A DNA stretch of 6,897 nucleotides. Origin: an uncultured Mycoplasmataceae bacterium (GTDB lineage Bacteria > Bacillota_I > Bacilli_A > Mycoplasmatales > Mycoplasmoidaceae). Position numbers and translations under genes: made by a program. Positions 1-6,897 of this stretch are shown here, piece after piece (positions within the stretch are counted from its first letter, which is position 1; each line of letters starts with the position of its first letter). Below the pieces are notes generated by a model, which was given only the letters and a program-made list of their open reading frames with translations, was not told the origin of the DNA and did not search any database. The DNA is taken from the NCBI GenBank assembly GCA_949283985.1, contig CASDUM010000001.1, forward strand, positions 1 through 6,897. The letters are read 5' to 3'.

Positions 1-120
1 ATAAATACTTCAACCTTAACATTAGTTATTTTTCACTAATTTATATATAAATAATAAAATAATTGCTCACATATTTTTATAATCAAAAATATTCAAAATA
101 TCATCGTTTAATATTAGTCA
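1..120. other. AT-rich intergenic DNA, no gene seen
   Basis: This stretch lies downstream of the lipoprotein gene and its terminator. I see no open frame of useful length and no tRNA-like fold. The only structure is a short inverted repeat, ATTAGT at 21-26 and ACTAAT at 35-40, with an 8-base loop. On the plus strand it is followed by an AT-rich run rather than a clean T tract. It could be a weak terminator for a gene entering from the left, but this is not supported further. Confidence 0.4.
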
Positions 121-170
121 AAAATAAAAAAATGAACAAATTCCAAAAAATAAAATTTGGGGATTCATTC
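121..170 (-). terminator. Rho-independent terminator of the lipoprotein gene
   Basis: On the minus strand, about 30 bases after the TAA stop, there is an imperfect hairpin. The arm at 169-159 reads TGAATGAATCC and pairs with GGAATTTGTTCA at 144-133, with a few mismatches. The loop is T-rich. A run of T with one A interruption follows (131-121). Position and tail fit termination of the lipoprotein transcript. The stem is imperfect and AT-rich, so strength is uncertain. Confidence 0.6.
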
Positions 171-198
171 AATTTTAAAAATATCTGTTAAATTAAGA

Positions 199-3100
199 TT
201 ATATTTTATTTGATAATTCAGATCACTTACTAATATCAAAATTATCGACATCATTTTTTGTAAAATGATAGTAGAAATCTGAATAGAATTTATATGTGTT
301 ATTATATGCGCTTGTTTCAAATTCAACCCAATAAATACCATGGTTTGTATTTGATGGTGCATTAATATATCATAATTTTTGATAATAACTATTTGATGTT
401 AATGAAGATTTATCAACTGTTACTGATTCAATTGTTTCGATATTTTTAGTATCTGCATTTATATATTTAAAATTTAATTTAATTGGATTATCAACATTTA
501 TCATATTATTTAATTTGAAATTTAGAGTAATATTATTTTGATATCAATTACTATTTTTAGTTGAATAATTTGTATTTAAATATGATGAAGTTCTTAATCC
601 TTCATATTCAGGTAATTTTTTACGATCAACTATTTTAACTTCAAATGTTTTTGATCTTACTTTTGTGTCTCTTAATCCATATGGGTAATATTCAAAATAA
701 TAGTATCCATTATAGTCACCACCAACATCAGATTTTTTTACACTTATTCCTGATCCAGTTAAATATAGTTCTTCTTTAATTTTTTTAAAGTTACTATTTT
801 TATCTTTTGAATGATATATATCAAAAGCTATATTGTTATCATTTTCTTTGAAATCAGTAAAATTATCAATCACTATTAACTTATTTAATGGTAAATAACC
901 TATGCTATCTTCAACATATGATCTATCGAATTCATAAACATCGCATAACTCATTCATTTTAATTAAACCTTCATTAACTAAATCTGGAATGAATTCGTCA
1001 TATTTCACTTCAAGTTCTTGTAATGAATCAATATAATTAGTTATTAATCCTTTATTTATATTTTGTTCTAAATCATATAAATATTGCATAAAATCACGTT
1101 TAACTTTAGGTAAAACTTTATTGTTACGATCATTTGTTCCTGTTAAATATGTTCCAGCAATTGTTCTATATAAAACAATTTTACGTCAAAGTTTAGTTTT
1201 ATCGTCCGTTGAAGAATTTAGAAAATCATACTCATCTTGAGTTAATTCCAATTTTGCATATTCTTTATTTTTTCATGAAAACGACTTTAATGGATTTGAT
1301 GTATAGTAAATTTCACCATCCTTTATATAAAAATTAAATGTTGTTTTTAATGATCCACTTTGTAATAATACAGTTTTTTTAACTAATTTATATTGTTTAG
1401 TTTTTAAATTAAAAATTACAAATCTAACAACATTGTTTTGATGATTATTTTTTACACTACATAAAACAATATTTTCATTATAACCAAATGCATATCTATT
1501 TTCTATTTCTTTTTCTTGAAATAAATTACATACTTCACTATCTACATTATCAAAACCAAGATTATTTGGATCAGTATTTAAAGGGTTTGATAAGTCAATA
1601 ACGACTTCGTAATTATTTGAAGTTATGAATTTAGATCTTACTAATTTATTACCATTTCCATCATAACAAAGATAATATCAATAACCATCATTATAAACAA
1701 TATTACTTTTATTACCTATTGATAATAATGTATTAGGTATATTATTAGTTTCAACAGAATTATTTAAATACAATGTTTGTCATGGAGCATTAAAGAACAA
1801 ATTAAAATTATAATGAGCGCCTGTTGGATAAATTTGATATGGATCTTTTGAGAAATTAAATAGAACATTTTCTTTATTTAATTTATTAGATTGTGGAAAA
1901 AATGATATAGGTCCATCAAAACCAGTGGAAGCACTATAAGCAAATGTTGGATCCATTCCATATCATTTCTTTGTATCTAATCCATTTAAATCAGTCATAT
2001 AAACTCAAACTATCTCGTGCATCGCATTAAAATCAACTAATTCAATATTAGTACACATTGGCAATGCAGGGACACCAACAATATTACATAATAGAGCAAA
2101 CGTACTTGCAAAATCTGCACAAACACCATTACGATTAGCTATTGTTGCTTCAAATGAAGTAGAATCTTTATACTCAAAGCAATTTGCCACATAAAAGAAT
2201 GCAGTGATTGCTTTATCAACATCAGTCATATCATAACTAACAAGATTTAAGAAATCATTAATAAATTCAATAAGTGAATTTTTGTATTCACCTTGAATCA
2301 ATCATTTTTCTGCATAATAATCAAATATTGCGCCCTTAAATGTTGTAAGTTTGTCAACATAGTGTTTTTTCGACATAAATTCAGGATTATTTTTAAATTC
2401 TGGATTTATGACATTTCCTTGTTCATCTTTTATTGATATTTTAAAAACTGGGTTTGAAAAACTAAAATATGGAAAATATTTTCATCTAGTTGTTATTCAT
2501 CTAGCAAAAGCATCAGCCATTAATGTTGCGTCAATCTTTCTTTCTCCAAATGTCACATCAACATAATTAACATTTGCAAAATGCTCATCTAACATATTTA
2601 CTAAATCATCCTCTGTTATTAAATCATCAGCGACTTTTGGTAATAATACATCACCTCAATCACTTCTATTGGAAGTATCTTCATCTACTGGCGGGATTGA
2701 TGATAACGTTTTGAAATTTGTAAAAGTAATTTGTTTCGAAGTTCATTGTGATTGACTTGAACTATTTGAAGCTTTTGATAAACTAACATTAAAAGTCAAT
2801 TCACCATTACTATCATCCGAACTAATAGAATTAATAGATAAATTTGAATTTCAATCAAAATTACTTGGAACATTATTTAGAATGAATATTTGTTCTTTGC
2901 ATTCAATTATTCTATTTTTTATTCATTCTACATCTATATCAGATGGTAATTTATTTTGATCACCAAATTCAAAACTTGACTTTGAATTAAATGATATAGA
3001 GTAGTAATCAATTGGTACTTCGTTTGAATTTTCTTTAATTTTAAATCCTGAAAATTCTAATTTATCACTTAATATAGAGTCACCATTCAAATTAGAATTA

Positions 3101-3483
3101 TTAAGTTTACACTTAAAATTAATAATCCCTTTAGCATCATCATAAGATTGATTTAAAATAACTAAATTTTTGTTATAAAAACCTTCATCTTTTTGATAAT
3201 AATTATTGAAAAGAAGATGTCTCCTTGCAATCGCTGATTTTTTTATATTAAACTCATTAAATTCAGAAGCATAAACATTCGATAAATTTAGGTTGTCACC
3301 TTTAAAATTTTTATTAAAAGTTATGTTATAAGAATTAGAATTGCTTGAATTAGTTGATTCACTTGAATTATTACTACAAGAATTTAGAAAAAGAATTCCA
3401 ATAGAACTAACTAAAGCAATTGAAGATAAAGCAAGCACTGATGATAAAGCAATTATTGATAGTTTGAAGCGATTTTTTTTCAT
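199..3483 (-). CDS. Surface lipoprotein with transglutaminase-like domain
   Basis: The predicted protein has 1094 aa and is open in one frame with about sixteen TGA codons read as Trp. The start is the first ATG, with AGAGG at 3493-3489 five bases upstream. Residues 1-36 form a lysine-rich start, a long hydrophobic segment and LNSC, so Cys36 is the likely lipidated residue. A Ser/Asn-rich linker follows. Two copies of a DDxxGxxxFxxxL...FxxFK module lie at about 113-151 and 221-258, resembling mycoplasma lipoprotein-associated repeats. Residues 394-515 are transglutaminase-like: NGVCADF with Cys455, AMHEIVW with His489, and GMDPTF with Asp511 give a complete Cys-His-Asp triad. Residues 516-800 look beta-rich, 800-920 helical, and the end Ig-like. 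It probably acts outside the membrane. The family covers cross-linking, peptidase and amidase activities, so the substrate is unknown. The gene seems monocistronic. Confidence 0.9.
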
Positions 3484-3488
3484 AAGTA

Positions 3489-3493
3489 CCTCT
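3489..3493 (-). promoter_or_regulatory. Shine-Dalgarno site of the lipoprotein gene
   Basis: The minus strand reads AGAGG here, five bases before the ATG at 3483-3481. It supports this start over any internal Met. Confidence 0.7.
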
Positions 3494-3533
3494 TATAAAA
3501 ATATTTATTAAAGTGCTTATAAATATTTTTATA
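3494..3533. repeat. Perfect 15-bp inverted repeat in the lipoprotein 5' leader
   Basis: The arm TATAAAAATATTTAT (3494-3508) and its exact reverse complement (3519-3533) are separated by 10 bases. The element directly abuts the Shine-Dalgarno site of the lipoprotein gene. It lies just downstream of a TATAAT box (3544-3539). If that box is used, the mRNA would start at about 3532 and begin with this hairpin. It could be an operator, an RNA-stabilising 5' hairpin or a switch that hides the ribosome site. Because it is nearly all A and T, some palindromy is expected by chance, but a perfect 15-bp arm is notable. Confidence 0.6.
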
Positions 3534-3538
3534 CCTTT

Positions 3539-3544
3539 ATTATA
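3539..3544 (-). promoter_or_regulatory. Possible -10 box of the lipoprotein gene
   Basis: An exact TATAAT lies on the minus strand about 55 bases before the start codon. No good -35 is seen at 16-18 bases spacing, which is common in Mollicutes promoters. The surroundings are almost pure A and T, so chance matches are likely. Confidence 0.35.
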
Positions 3545-3649
3545 TATTATTTTTTAAAATTATTATTTATTAAAAAATATATCTCCTGATACATTTTATA
3601 TGAGATTAAATTTGAAAAAAAGGGTTTGATTGCTTTCAAAATGTCATAA

Positions 3650-3691
3650 TAAAATAAAAAACAAACACTTATATTTACTAGTGTTTGTTTT
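3650..3691 (-). terminator. Strong hairpin terminator of the candidate ncRNA
   Basis: A perfect 12-bp stem joins AAAACAAACACT (3658-3669) and AGTGTTTGTTTT (3680-3691) with a 10-base loop. Read on the minus strand the stem runs into T-rich sequence (about 3661-3651), as expected for a Rho-independent terminator. On the plus strand only four T follow before AAAC, so it would be weak in that direction. It therefore marks the 3' end of a minus-strand transcript arising to its right. No protein gene lies there, which is the main reason to propose an RNA gene. Confidence 0.7.
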
Positions 3692-3900
3692 AAACTTACA
3701 ATACCATCCATGACTGTGCCACAGAGATGCTCAATAATTATCCATTAAGCAATGATATTGCTAACATTTTATTATGAGGTTCCTAGGTGTGAAATCTTAA
3801 AAAGATTTATTGTTACTTCATCCATTCTTAAATAACACTAAAATATTATATCAATCAATTTTTAACTTATTAGAGGTTACATCAAACTACTTTCAATTTA

Positions 3901-3914
3901 TTGTTGGCCAACAA
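3901..3914. repeat. 14-bp perfect palindrome TTGTTGGCCAACAA
   Basis: This self-complementary site has a GGCC centre inside the GC island. It sits in the loop of a possible 7-bp helix (3876-3882 with 3932-3938). As RNA it would form a short hairpin or a self-dimerising (kissing) loop; as DNA it could bind a dimeric protein. The sequence alone does not decide. Confidence 0.5.
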
Positions 3915-4105
3915 CAAATGTCCAATAGAAAATGTAACATAACATCAGTAACTGTCTCGATGAAGCAATCCCTGACGACCGATAAATATTTTTATATTAA
4001 ATAATAAACTTCCAAAATAACTCATTCTAGATAAGAAACTATCACAAATCGAGAACTAAGTAATAGCTTTGTAATCACACTGAACTAGAAATGAACATAA
4101 TGAAA

Positions 4106-4139
4106 GCGCAATATCTTGATCAACAATTTATTATTGCGC
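4106..4139. repeat. GC-capped inverted repeat at the 5' end of the ncRNA
   Basis: The arms GCGCAATA (4106-4113) and TATTGCGC (4132-4139) enclose an 18-base loop that itself contains the palindrome TTGATCAA. On the plus strand the stem can be extended by GAAA/TTTC with one bulged A. On the minus strand it would be the first structure of the transcript, because the predicted start is at about 4139. Read on the plus strand it could be a weak terminator, but the T-rich tract begins only some 15-20 bases later. Confidence 0.55.
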
Positions 4140-4145
4140 ATTTCT

Positions 4146-4173
4146 ATTATATTACACTTTTTATTTTTTTCAA
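4146..4173 (-). promoter_or_regulatory. Promoter of the candidate ncRNA
   Basis: On the minus strand, TTGAAA (4173-4168) is followed after 16 bases by an exact TATAAT (4151-4146). This is the best sigma-70-type promoter in the window. Transcription would begin near 4139, exactly where the GC island and its first hairpin begin. That agreement between promoter and composition boundary raises confidence. Confidence 0.6.
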
Positions 4174-4353
4174 ACAATTTTATGTTATTTTTATTATTTT
4201 TTTAAAAAGCAATAATTTTCTACAAATGTAAAAATTTGTGAAGAATGCAATATTTTTAATAATTTTCACGGAAATAAATCATTGATTTAAGTATCATGTC
4301 GCAAATATATTTACTTATTTTTAAAATTGTGTAAGCAATGAAATAAATTAAAC
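4174..4353. other. Divergent intergenic spacer
   Basis: This is very AT-rich DNA between the ncRNA promoter and the nuclease-gene promoter. It holds a small hairpin: ACAAAT (4222-4227) and ATTTGT (4234-4239) with a 6-base loop, extended by TTC/GAA across a bulged T. A shorter repeat, AAATC-ATT-GATTT, lies near 4276-4288. Neither has the tail of a terminator. They may be regulatory sites for the divergent promoters or chance. I see no gene here. Confidence 0.4.
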
Positions 4354-4380
4354 TATAATAAATTAATAATGATTTTGGAG
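4354..4380 (+). promoter_or_regulatory. -10 box and ribosome site of the nuclease operon
   Basis: An exact TATAAT lies at 4354-4359, with no good -35 at usual spacing (TTGTGT at 4327-4332 would be 21 bases away). GGAG at 4377-4380 is a clear Shine-Dalgarno core, seven bases before the ATG at 4388. The 5' leader would be about 20 bases. Confidence 0.55.
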
Positions 4381-4387
4381 AATATAC

Positions 4388-5236
4388 ATGCCTTTTACAG
4401 CACAAGTAAATAAAGATTTTTTTATTAAAAATGATGAAATTGTTCTAAGTGATGAATATATACAAAAAAATAAATGAAAATTTAAAAAAATCACTGGAAG
4501 TAGAGTAGCTTCTATTTTAAATTGTAATGAATATGTAACAGATGTAAAAACATGATGCATGATGGTTGGTATCTACAGAGAAGAAATGGATCAAACTTTA
4601 GCAGAAGCTGGAAACATCATAGAACCAAAGATTAGAGAATATGTTGAAAAAAGATTTGGTGTTAAATATCTTTGCTATGATCCATCTAAAATTGGATGAG
4701 ATGTTTTTAAGGATAATGACATTTTTGGTGGCATACCTGATGGAGAACCAATTAATGAAAAAGGTGAAATAGATTATAATAGTAAAAAAATGTTGGAAAT
4801 AAAAACAACATCTATTGATTCTTTTCAATACGTCAAGGAAAAAGGTGGGTTAATGTTGAAAAAAGATAAGAATGGAATGCCAATTGTAAAAAAGAAAAAT
4901 GGTAAGTTGGAAAAATGATTTGATTCTAATGATAATATTGTGATTCCGAAGGAATATCAATTGCAATTAGCACTATATCTTTATCTAAGAAAAGTTAAAA
5001 CTGGAATGTTCGCTATAGCTTTTCTAAAAAAAGAAGACTATGCATATCCAAGTGATTTTAATATTGACAGTACTTTAATTAAAACTGTTGACTTTAGAAT
5101 AAACCTAGATGAATTTGAAAAAGTAATAAAAATTTTAAAAAGTTGATACGAAAACTACATTGAAAAAGGCATAAGTCCAAAAATTAAACAAAAAGACATT
5201 AATTGAATAAAAGAAGAATTAAATAATGAAATCTAG
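4388..5236 (+). CDS. PD-(D/E)XK nuclease, MAGa7180-type (YqaJ/RecB-like)
   Basis: The predicted protein has 282 aa, with six TGA-encoded Trp and no TGG. ATG 4388 is the first Met after an in-frame TAA at 4367 and has a good ribosome site. The order of motifs fits a YqaJ/lambda-exonuclease-like fold: ITGSRVASIL at 35-44, AGNIIEP with Glu79, GGIPDGEP with Asp118, LEIKTTS with the Glu137-x-Lys139 core, and EYQLQLALYLYL with Gln191 and Gln193. All expected catalytic residues are present, so the enzyme should be active. No signal peptide or membrane segment is seen, so it is cytoplasmic. I recall this family being named MAGa7180 putative nuclease in mycoplasma annotation; the match is from memory of its motifs. 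A lysine-rich insert (about 149-176) separates the Glu-x-Lys core from the Gln motif. It overlaps the next gene by 11 bases, so the two are probably co-translated. DNA cleavage or processing together with that helicase is inferred. Confidence 0.8.
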
Positions 5237-6897
5237 TAATATTTTGATATTAAGAGAAGAATTACAACTTTCACAAAATGAAATAAATAATGTAAACCAC
5301 TTTAAAAAAAACATAAGGGAAATTAAATCAAATTTTTCTTATGATAATTTTTTGTTTTTTTTATATGGAGAATTTGTACAACATAACAATATTTCATATA
5401 AAGTTAAATTTGTAAAAGATGTAACTCTCAATAAAATTATGTTTTATTGTGAATATTGTAATTCTTCAATTTTATCACAAAGAAGATTTTCATGCACCCA
5501 CACAAACGCATTAATCGATGATTACATAAGAAAAATATTAAAGAAAAATGAAATTTTTGACATTGATTTTATTCTTGCAAAAAATGGAGATAGTAATTTA
5601 GATTTCTTTTTTGGAATAAGTTTAAGGTTATCAAATGAACTGTCATTATTGATGAATAACGATAATTATATAAAAGAAATTTTGATATCATTTGATGAAA
5701 AAGAATTCATAGAGAAAAGTAATGCGAACTCTTTAAAATTAATAAAATTAAAGGAATTTATTTCCACAGATAATAAAGATAATGACTTTTATCTAGAAAA
5801 TATACATCTATTTAAGTTTGCTCATTTCAATGGAAAGTTTAGTGAATATAGTAATATAGAACATATAAAAAATGATCAATTAAAAATAGAATTTAAATCA
5901 TCATTAAATAAATATGAATTATCAAATTGAAATAATTGTAATAAATCATATATATCAAATATTAATAATAAGTCGTTTATTATTATGGAGTCTGAAAATG
6001 GAGTAGTGATATCTAAATTTTCAAGAAATATATTTGATAAACTAAGTCAGTTTTTAAATTATACATCATCATCACCAAAAAATATGGTTAAGATTTTTAC
6101 TAATATTCTTGATAATAATTTAGAAAAATTTATTGACAACAAATCAAGCATTCCTAGTATAGAATTGTTCCATAAATCTATTTATGAAAATTGAAAATAT
6201 GAAGTAGAAATTTATGATAAAAACATTAATGAAGAAGATTCTATTTGCATAAAAATAAAATTTATAATTAATGATACTACGTATTTTCTAGATTTTTCTG
6301 AAAAATCAAGATGAATCCTTTCTTTTGATCCAACGTTATTATACGATCTAGAGGAATTAAAAAAAATAAGCACATATGAAGATGGTTTATTTATAGTTAA
6401 AGGTAATGAAAATATTCAAAAACTAGAAGCTATTGTAAAAAAGATAAACAGAAATAAAAAAATTAATTTATTTGTTGATTCAAAATATGTAATATCAACA
6501 AATAAAAAAAATATTGACTTCAATATCTCTTTTAAAAATAGTGTTTGCAAACTTGAATTTAGTGGTTCAGATTTGACAGAAGAAGAAATTATTGAATTAC
6601 TTTTGAAATATAAAGATAATAAAAATCTTATTAAATTGAACAACAACAAAATAATAAACATGTTAAATTTTGATATTCTAAGTCTAGAAAAAAAATTAGG
6701 TAATATTGGATTATCTATCGATGATGTTGTTCAAAATAATTTATACATTAATAATGAAATGACTTTTTTTATTAATTCAAGATTAAATAATAGAGAAATA
6801 ACAAATTATGTAAATAAGTTCAACAATTATGAAAACAAATTAAAAATATCTAATAATTTAATGCAGATTTTAAAAAAACATCAAATTGAAGGTTCTA
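5226..6897 (+). CDS. SWIM-type SNF2-family helicase, N-terminal part (cut by window end)
   Basis: 557 codons are visible and the gene continues past the window. ATG 5226 is fixed as the earliest start by an in-frame TAA at 5220. It lies inside the end of the nuclease gene, with only a weak GAAGAA ribosome site, which suggests translational coupling. Three Trp are TGA. Residues 75-92 carry CxxC...CTH (Cys75, Cys78, Cys90, His92), a SWIM-like zinc site known for binding DNA or proteins and common near the N-terminus of bacterial SNF2 proteins. The following 450 residues are Asn/Lys-rich, with a stretch near 450-500 (DLTEEEIIELLLKY...IKLNNNKIINM) like the SNF2-associated region. The last residues, LKKHQIEGS (549-557), resemble the L-x-x-YQ-x-EG motif that opens SNF2 helicase domains. 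The ATPase motifs would lie beyond the edge and are not seen. It is probably a cytoplasmic dsDNA translocase working with the nuclease. Confidence 0.65.

Larger units (their letters stand above)
3650..4139 (-). ncRNA. Candidate structured non-coding RNA, about 490 nt, unknown family
   Basis: This block is a GC island: by hand count 136 of 480 bases (28%) at 3661-4140 are G or C, against 13-14% in the adjoining 120 bases on both sides. It has no sustained frame on either strand in code 4. On the minus strand it has a good promoter on one side and a strong terminator on the other. The predicted transcript would open with a hairpin (GCGCAATA at 4139-4132 pairing with 4113-4106). Internal pairings include ATCGAGA/TCTCGAT (4048-4054 with 3955-3961), ATGTAAC/GTTACAT (3932-3938 with 3876-3882), AGCAAT/ATTGCT (3749-3763) and AAATCTT/AAGATTT (around 3793-3809). 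I looked for tmRNA, RNase P, SRP and T-box signatures and did not find them. The orientation could be opposite, though the ends favour minus. Confidence 0.55.

Noticed and set aside
3714..3726. GTGCCACAGAGA on the plus strand, matching a conserved stretch of bacterial RNase P RNA
   Set aside because: The other RNase P hallmarks (GAGGAAAGTCC, the GTAAACCCC region, ACAGAA) are missing on both strands. The match lies within a small local palindrome, CTGTG-C-CACAG.
3738..3747. TTATCCATT as a DnaA box
   Set aside because: A single imperfect match in AT-rich DNA with no cluster of boxes and no dnaA or dnaN nearby.
3774..3980. Plus-strand GAGGTTCCTA, AAATGTCCAA and GACGACC, recalling parts of the M-box magnesium riboswitch
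   Set aside because: The spacing is far too long (about 130 bases instead of about 25), the conserved 3' part is not found, and no magnesium transporter gene follows.
3810..4004. 64-codon open frame on the plus strand inside the GC island
   Set aside because: It starts with TTG, has no ribosome site, matches no family I recognise and lies antisense to the favoured RNA gene. Its composition is explained by RNA structure.
3870..4025. 51-codon open frame on the minus strand inside the candidate RNA, with TGA as Trp
   Set aside because: There is an ATG but no Shine-Dalgarno before it, and the sequence is not recognisable. A small protein within the RNA is possible but unsupported.
3661..4140. 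Decayed insertion sequence or transposase relic
   Set aside because: Translations in all frames show no recognisable transposase motif, and I found no matching terminal inverted repeats or target duplications at the borders. A very degraded relic cannot be fully excluded.
4363..4828. Short minus-strand open frames opposite the nuclease gene
   Set aside because: They are shadows of the nuclease coding frame, with no ribosome sites and low-complexity hydrophobic translations.

Overview
The window is AT-rich DNA from a Mollicute (Mycoplasma/Mesoplasma/Spiroplasma-type organism). All three protein genes stay open only when TGA is read as tryptophan (genetic code 4). By my reading, 25 of 26 Trp codons are TGA and a single one, at 328-330 on the minus strand, is TGG. 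The genus cannot be fixed from the sequence alone.

Left half (199-3483, minus strand): one 1094-codon gene for a large surface lipoprotein. It has a lipoprotein signal peptide, two tandem copies of a mycoplasma lipoprotein-type repeat, and a transglutaminase-like domain with an intact Cys455/His489/Asp511 triad. A long beta-rich C-terminal part follows. The gene ends in a plausible Rho-independent terminator (121-170). It is preceded by a Shine-Dalgarno site, a perfect 15-bp inverted repeat and a TATAAT box.

Middle (3484-4387): about 900 bases with no convincing protein gene. Within it, 3661-4140 is a local GC island (about 28% G+C against 13-14% in the 120 bases on each side). The island is dense in short palindromes. 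It is bounded on the minus strand by a good promoter (TTGAAA, 16 bases, TATAAT) and a 12-bp hairpin with a U-rich tail. I read this as a structured non-coding RNA of about 490 nt whose family I cannot assign. It is the most interesting object in the window.

Right half (4388 to the end, plus strand): two overlapping genes in an apparent operon. The first encodes a 282-aa PD-(D/E)XK (YqaJ/RecB-like) nuclease of the type annotated in mycoplasmas as the MAGa7180 family. The second starts inside it with an 11-base overlap and runs off the window. It has a SWIM-like zinc site, a long variable region and, at the cut edge, what looks like the start of a SNF2 helicase domain. The likely theme is nuclease plus SNF2-type translocase acting together on DNA (repair or restriction of foreign DNA), divergently arranged from the lipoprotein and the RNA gene.
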